Assembly: GCF_900114475.1 (NCBI RefSeq)
Contig: NZ_FOTE01000005.1
Coordinates: 310,001 to 374,000, forward strand
DNA from: Paenibacillus sp. 1_12
GTDB lineage: Bacteria > Bacillota > Bacilli > Paenibacillales > NBRC-103111
DNA length: 64,000 nt
Direction: 5' to 3'
Position numbers and translations under genes: made by a program. Positions 61,319-64,000 of the stretch are shown here, piece after piece (the first letter of the stretch is position 1; the number at the start of each line of letters is the position of its first letter). Under the pieces are notes generated by a model, which saw only the letters and a program-made list of their open reading frames with translations, was not told where the DNA came from and searched no databases.

Positions 61319-62260
61319 TCAATTATTTAAAATGGTTTCGATTTTTTCAAGCACTTCATTGTCCAAAGTGATGCCGGAAGCGGCACAGTTTTCGATAACC
61401 TGTTCCGGTCGGCTAGCACCGACTAAAGTGCTGGCAACATTATCCTGCCTTAAAATCCAAGCCAAGGCTAACTGCGAAATTTTAATACCCAATTCATTGG
61501 AAATCTTCTCCAGCTGCTCAACCTTGATTAATTGACTTTCCTTTAAATTGTTCTCTCCCCAACTTTTGCTGGCAGCGCGACTGTCGGAAGGAATGGCTGC
61601 GCCAGGACGGTATTTGCCAGTCAATATGCCTTGTGCTAGCGGCGAGAAAACGACTTGACCGATTCCGTTTTTTGTACCAAGTGGGATGATTTCTTTCTCA
61701 ATGTAACGGTTGAACATGTTATAGACCGGCTGGTTGACAATGATCCGATCCAGTAAATATTTATCTGATATGGCCAATGCTTCCTGCATCTGAGCTGCTG
61801 TCCATTCACTGATACCAGCGTAGAGTACTTTACCTTGAGATATCAGATCATCGATAGCCCGCAGCGTTTCTTCTACTGGTGTTTGAGGGTCATACCGGTG
61901 GCAATAATAAATATCAACATAGTCCACATCCAAACGCTTTAAGCTCGCATGGCACTGCTCCATCAAATGTTTGCGTGACAAACCGCGATCGTTCGGGCCA
62001 TCGCCCATCGGCCAAAATACCTTGGTAGCCAGAACATAGGATTCACGTGGATAAGCACTTAATATTTTGCCTACCACTTTCTCTGCTTCGCCCCGTTCAT
62101 ACGCATTTGCCGTATCGAAAAAATTGATGCCGAGGTCATACGCCTGCTCAATAGATTTGACTGCTTTATCATTTTCCACGTAACCGCCATAGGTCATCCA
62201 GCTACCAAGACTGATTTCACTGACTTTCAAACCACTACCGCCTAGTCTACGATATTTCAT
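61319..62260 (-). CDS. aldo/keto reductase, Kv-beta/YghZ-like
   Basis: 313 residues, NADPH-dependent oxidoreductase. LGGSGLKVSEISLGSWMTYGG, catalytic NFFDTANAYERGEAEKVVG (Asp, Tyr), ATKVFWPMGDGPNDRGLSRKH (Lys) and DIYYCHRYD (His) follow the potassium-channel beta-subunit subgroup; C-terminal STLVGASRPEQVIENC is the cofactor loop. GGAGG precedes the ATG. Confidence 0.93.
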   Translation of the reverse strand: MKYRRLGGSGLKVSEISLGSWMTYGGYVENDKAVKSIEQAYDLGINFFDTANAYERGEAEKVVGKILSAYPRESYVLATKVFWPMGDGPNDRGLSRKHLMEQCHASLKRLDVDYVDIYYCHRYDPQTPVEETLRAIDDLISQGKVLYAGISEWTAAQMQEALAISDKYLLDRIIVNQPVYNMFNRYIEKEIIPLGTKNGIGQVVFSPLAQGILTGKYRPGAAIPSDSRAASKSWGENNLKESQLIKVEQLEKISNELGIKISQLALAWILRQDNVASTLVGASRPEQVIENCAASGITLDNEVLEKIETILNN

Positions 62261-62389
62261 TAATAAATACCTCCATGGAATGAGTTTAAGTTACCTGTCC
62301 ATTGTAAGTTAATGTTCGTCCTAAGGTAAGTACTGAAAATTTATTCCTTTAGTAACTTTGTAGTAAGTTATGGATGGAACGTATACAAA

Positions 62390-62436
62390 AACAAAAACCG
62401 TTAATTCCCCATACAGGTAATTTAACGGTTTTTGTT
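62390..62436. terminator. terminator after the PilZ gene
   Basis: 15-bp perfect arms AACAAAAACCGTTAA (62390-62404) and TTAACGGTTTTTGTT (62422-62436); T-rich on both strands. Lies between the PilZ and reductase genes. Confidence 0.85.
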
Positions 62437-62460
62437 CGAGTTTTTTGCTTGTGAATCTTA

Positions 62461-62844
62461 CTAGGTTGCGATGCTTTGACTTTTGCTTTTGGAATACGAT
62501 TTGAGATATTTCATAATGAAGGCATAATCGCCTACGCTTGATTTGACAAATTCGACACCGTAATAGTGGCAATAGGTTGTTGACCGCTGCCAGTTGATAT
62601 GGCCCGAAATTTCTATTTGATGATTCAGAAGGGTAAATTTAACAGTGATGTTAATGTCATTATCCGCTGCTTTAAGATTTAAGAAAGACTCGATCTGACA
62701 ACCGTTCTGACTTAAGTCAATGAGTCTAGCTCCCACATCTTTGCTGTTAATTTCCATACCATTAATATCATTAATCGTAAATGGAGATTCGATATTCTCA
62801 GCAAATTGATAGCGGAGCGGTTCTTTTCTTCGACTTGTTGCCAA
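62461..62844 (-). CDS. PilZ domain protein
   Basis: 127 residues from TTG behind GAGGTG. N-terminus ATSRRKEPLRYQF is close to, but not exactly, the RxxxR c-di-GMP motif (RKEPLR gives RxxxxR). LIDLSQNGCQIES matches the DxSxxG part. The rest is a beta barrel (ISGHINWQRSTTYCHYYGVEFV). It may bind c-di-GMP or be a non-binding PilZ; the spacing leaves this open. Confidence 0.82.
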   Translation of the reverse strand: MATSRRKEPLRYQFAENIESPFTINDINGMEINSKDVGARLIDLSQNGCQIESFLNLKAADNDINITVKFTLLNHQIEISGHINWQRSTTYCHYYGVEFVKSSVGDYAFIMKYLKSYSKSKSQSIAT

Positions 62845-62983
62845 ACTAATTCACCTCTTGACATAAGCTAATAGGATCAGTATAACACAATATTTTCCTG
62901 ATCATTTTAAAGCTTTAGTCAAGTAGAATTCAAATCGTTATCAATCTCCTTCAGCATAGACTTGTGCTTCTCGCGCCTTTTTG

Positions 62984-64000
62984 TTACATAGAGACATTCA
63001 ACCCTATTCTCACTGCAGCCTCGGAGATCTGAACCAGCTCCATTTCACTGCTGCTGCCAAAGCTCAGAGAACGCAGCAGCACATGATCCTGGACTAAAGC
63101 TTCGAATTCCTTGATACAATTTTGGGTTTCTTCATCTGCTTCAATGACAAGGTCCACACGTTGATCAATAGGAAGATCATATTTCTTGCGTAGATCCTGG
63201 ACTGCACGGATCAGTTCACGGATCATCCCTTCTTTTTCGAGCTCAATCGTAATCGTAGTATTCAATGAAACGGTCATCTGGTATCCTGTAGCGGATGCAT
63301 AGCCGATTTTTGCCTGCCGTTCAACCAGCATTTCCTGTGTGGAAACTCGGACGACCTCTCCGTTTTCGGCTTGATAATCCACAAAGCCTTCTTGCAATAC
63401 CTTCTTTATTTCTGTTTGCACCATATTTCGCAAGAAAGATTGCAGACCAGATACGAGCTTTCCATACTTCGGCCCTGCCATCTTCAGATTCATTTTCAGA
63501 GCATAATCGGTTAAATCATCATCGTGCTGTTCGATACGAACAGCTTTTACATTCATCTCATCCTTAATGATTTCTTCAAAATCCGCAACTTGCAGCGTCA
63601 GGTCAGTAATTACGATCAATTCCGACAGCGGCTGGCGGTTCTTGATGGCGGTATCATTGCGGATATTGCGTGCCAGCTCCACAATCTGCCGAGTGCGGGC
63701 CATGTTCTCCTCCAGAGGAACATCGATAGCTTCGGGGTCTACTGTAGGGAAATCAGCTAAATGAACACTGCCTTCATCTGCCAGGTTCATATACATTTCA
63801 TCGGCAAGAAACGGGGCAAAGGGGGCGATCAACCTGCTGATCTTCAAAAGCACCTGTCTCATCGTACGGTAAGCTGCACATTTGTCCTCAGTTAGACCAT
63901 GACCCCAAAACCGCTCCCGCGAGCGACGGATATACCAATTGCTGAATTCGTCAACAAGACCTTCGATTGCTTGAGCAGCCGTCATAAAATCAAAGCCTTC
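62984..64000 (-). CDS. ileS: isoleucyl-tRNA synthetase, C-terminal part (type IleS2-like; 5' end beyond window)
   Basis: The frame is open to the window edge (EGFDF before the internal Met at 63985). Visible are the anticodon-binding domain (GLVDEFSNWYIRRSRERFW, ISRLIAPFAPFLADEMYMNL) and a C-terminal region of the DUF5915 type (IKNRQPLSELIVIT, LKMAGPKYGKLVSGLQSFL, VDLVIEADEET). It lacks the zinc-binding C-terminus of B. subtilis-type IleS. This is the layout of the eukaryote-like second class, some of whose members resist mupirocin. About 339 of over 1,000 residues are inside the window. Confidence 0.88.
   Translation of the reverse strand, partial: EGFDFMTAAQAIEGLVDEFSNWYIRRSRERFWGHGLTEDKCAAYRTMRQVLLKISRLIAPFAPFLADEMYMNLADEGSVHLADFPTVDPEAIDVPLEENMARTRQIVELARNIRNDTAIKNRQPLSELIVITDLTLQVADFEEIIKDEMNVKAVRIEQHDDDLTDYALKMNLKMAGPKYGKLVSGLQSFLRNMVQTEIKKVLQEGFVDYQAENGEVVRVSTQEMLVERQAKIGYASATGYQMTVSLNTTITIELEKEGMIRELIRAVQDLRKKYDLPIDQRVDLVIEADEETQNCIKEFEALVQDHVLLRSLSFGSSSEMELVQISEAAVRIGLNVSM

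Overview
The window looks like a chromosome segment of a Gram-positive, probably endospore-forming member of the Paenibacillaceae (Paenibacillus-like). Reasons seen in the sequence: about 45-48 % GC outside one GC-rich tract, strong AGGAGG-type ribosome binding sites, frequent TTG and GTG starts, a long S-layer-homology (SLH) surface protein, many lipoproteins, an OpuC-type osmolyte transporter and a biotin operon with a Gram-positive BirA operator. No RNA gene, insertion sequence, prophage or CRISPR array was found. Most genes lie on the minus strand.

Layout. 1-6.7 kb: 3' end of hrpB, an acyl-CoA thioesterase, an AroE-like dehydrogenase, a CorA transporter, two small envelope proteins, then an ECF sigma factor fused to a VOC (glyoxalase-fold) domain followed by a separate VOC protein. 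6.8-12.8 kb: bioA-bioD-bioB-bioF-(BioH-like esterase)-bioC, a complete route from malonyl thioester to biotin under a palindromic BirA operator. 14.6-23.7 kb: a cell-wall amino-sugar recycling locus (murR, sugar ABC binding protein and two permeases, a GlcNAc/MurNAc kinase, murQ, and nagZ nearby). Part of it is decaying: the AmiE-like hydrolase is a pseudogene and the kinase has lost an internal block; a broken MFS gene follows nagZ.

24.4-32.4 kb: speD, an FMN glutamate-synthase-like protein, a YkuE-like phosphoesterase, guaD, and L-fucose isomerase with its LacI-type regulator and two tandem 12-bp palindromic operators. 32.6-37.1 kb: an opuCABCD-type compatible-solute transporter preceded by a GntR-RCK_C regulator of the BusR type, which suggests c-di-AMP control of osmolyte uptake. 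37.3-44.4 kb: a minus-strand set (GH4 glycosidase, lipoprotein, degenerate phosphoesterase, two membrane proteins, active-looking phosphoesterase lipoprotein) divergent from a secreted glycerophosphodiesterase-like protein. The shared intergenic region carries two sets of 11-bp-spaced TTCA/TTAA repeats that look like PhoP boxes facing both genes. A 131-bp cluster of four inverted repeats lies inside the degenerate phosphoesterase gene.

44.5-55.3 kb: orphan trpB, a large membrane-anchored phosphoesterase with Ig-like modules, the SLH protein, a two-component system and a divergent exported protein with two copies of a small helical repeat. 55.4-64 kb: metabolic and hypothetical genes (two aldo/keto reductases, NIPSNAP protein, MFS transporter, two-subunit class I fumarase, TrmB regulator, PilZ protein) and the 3' part of an ileS whose C-terminus looks like the type-2 (IleS2) enzyme.
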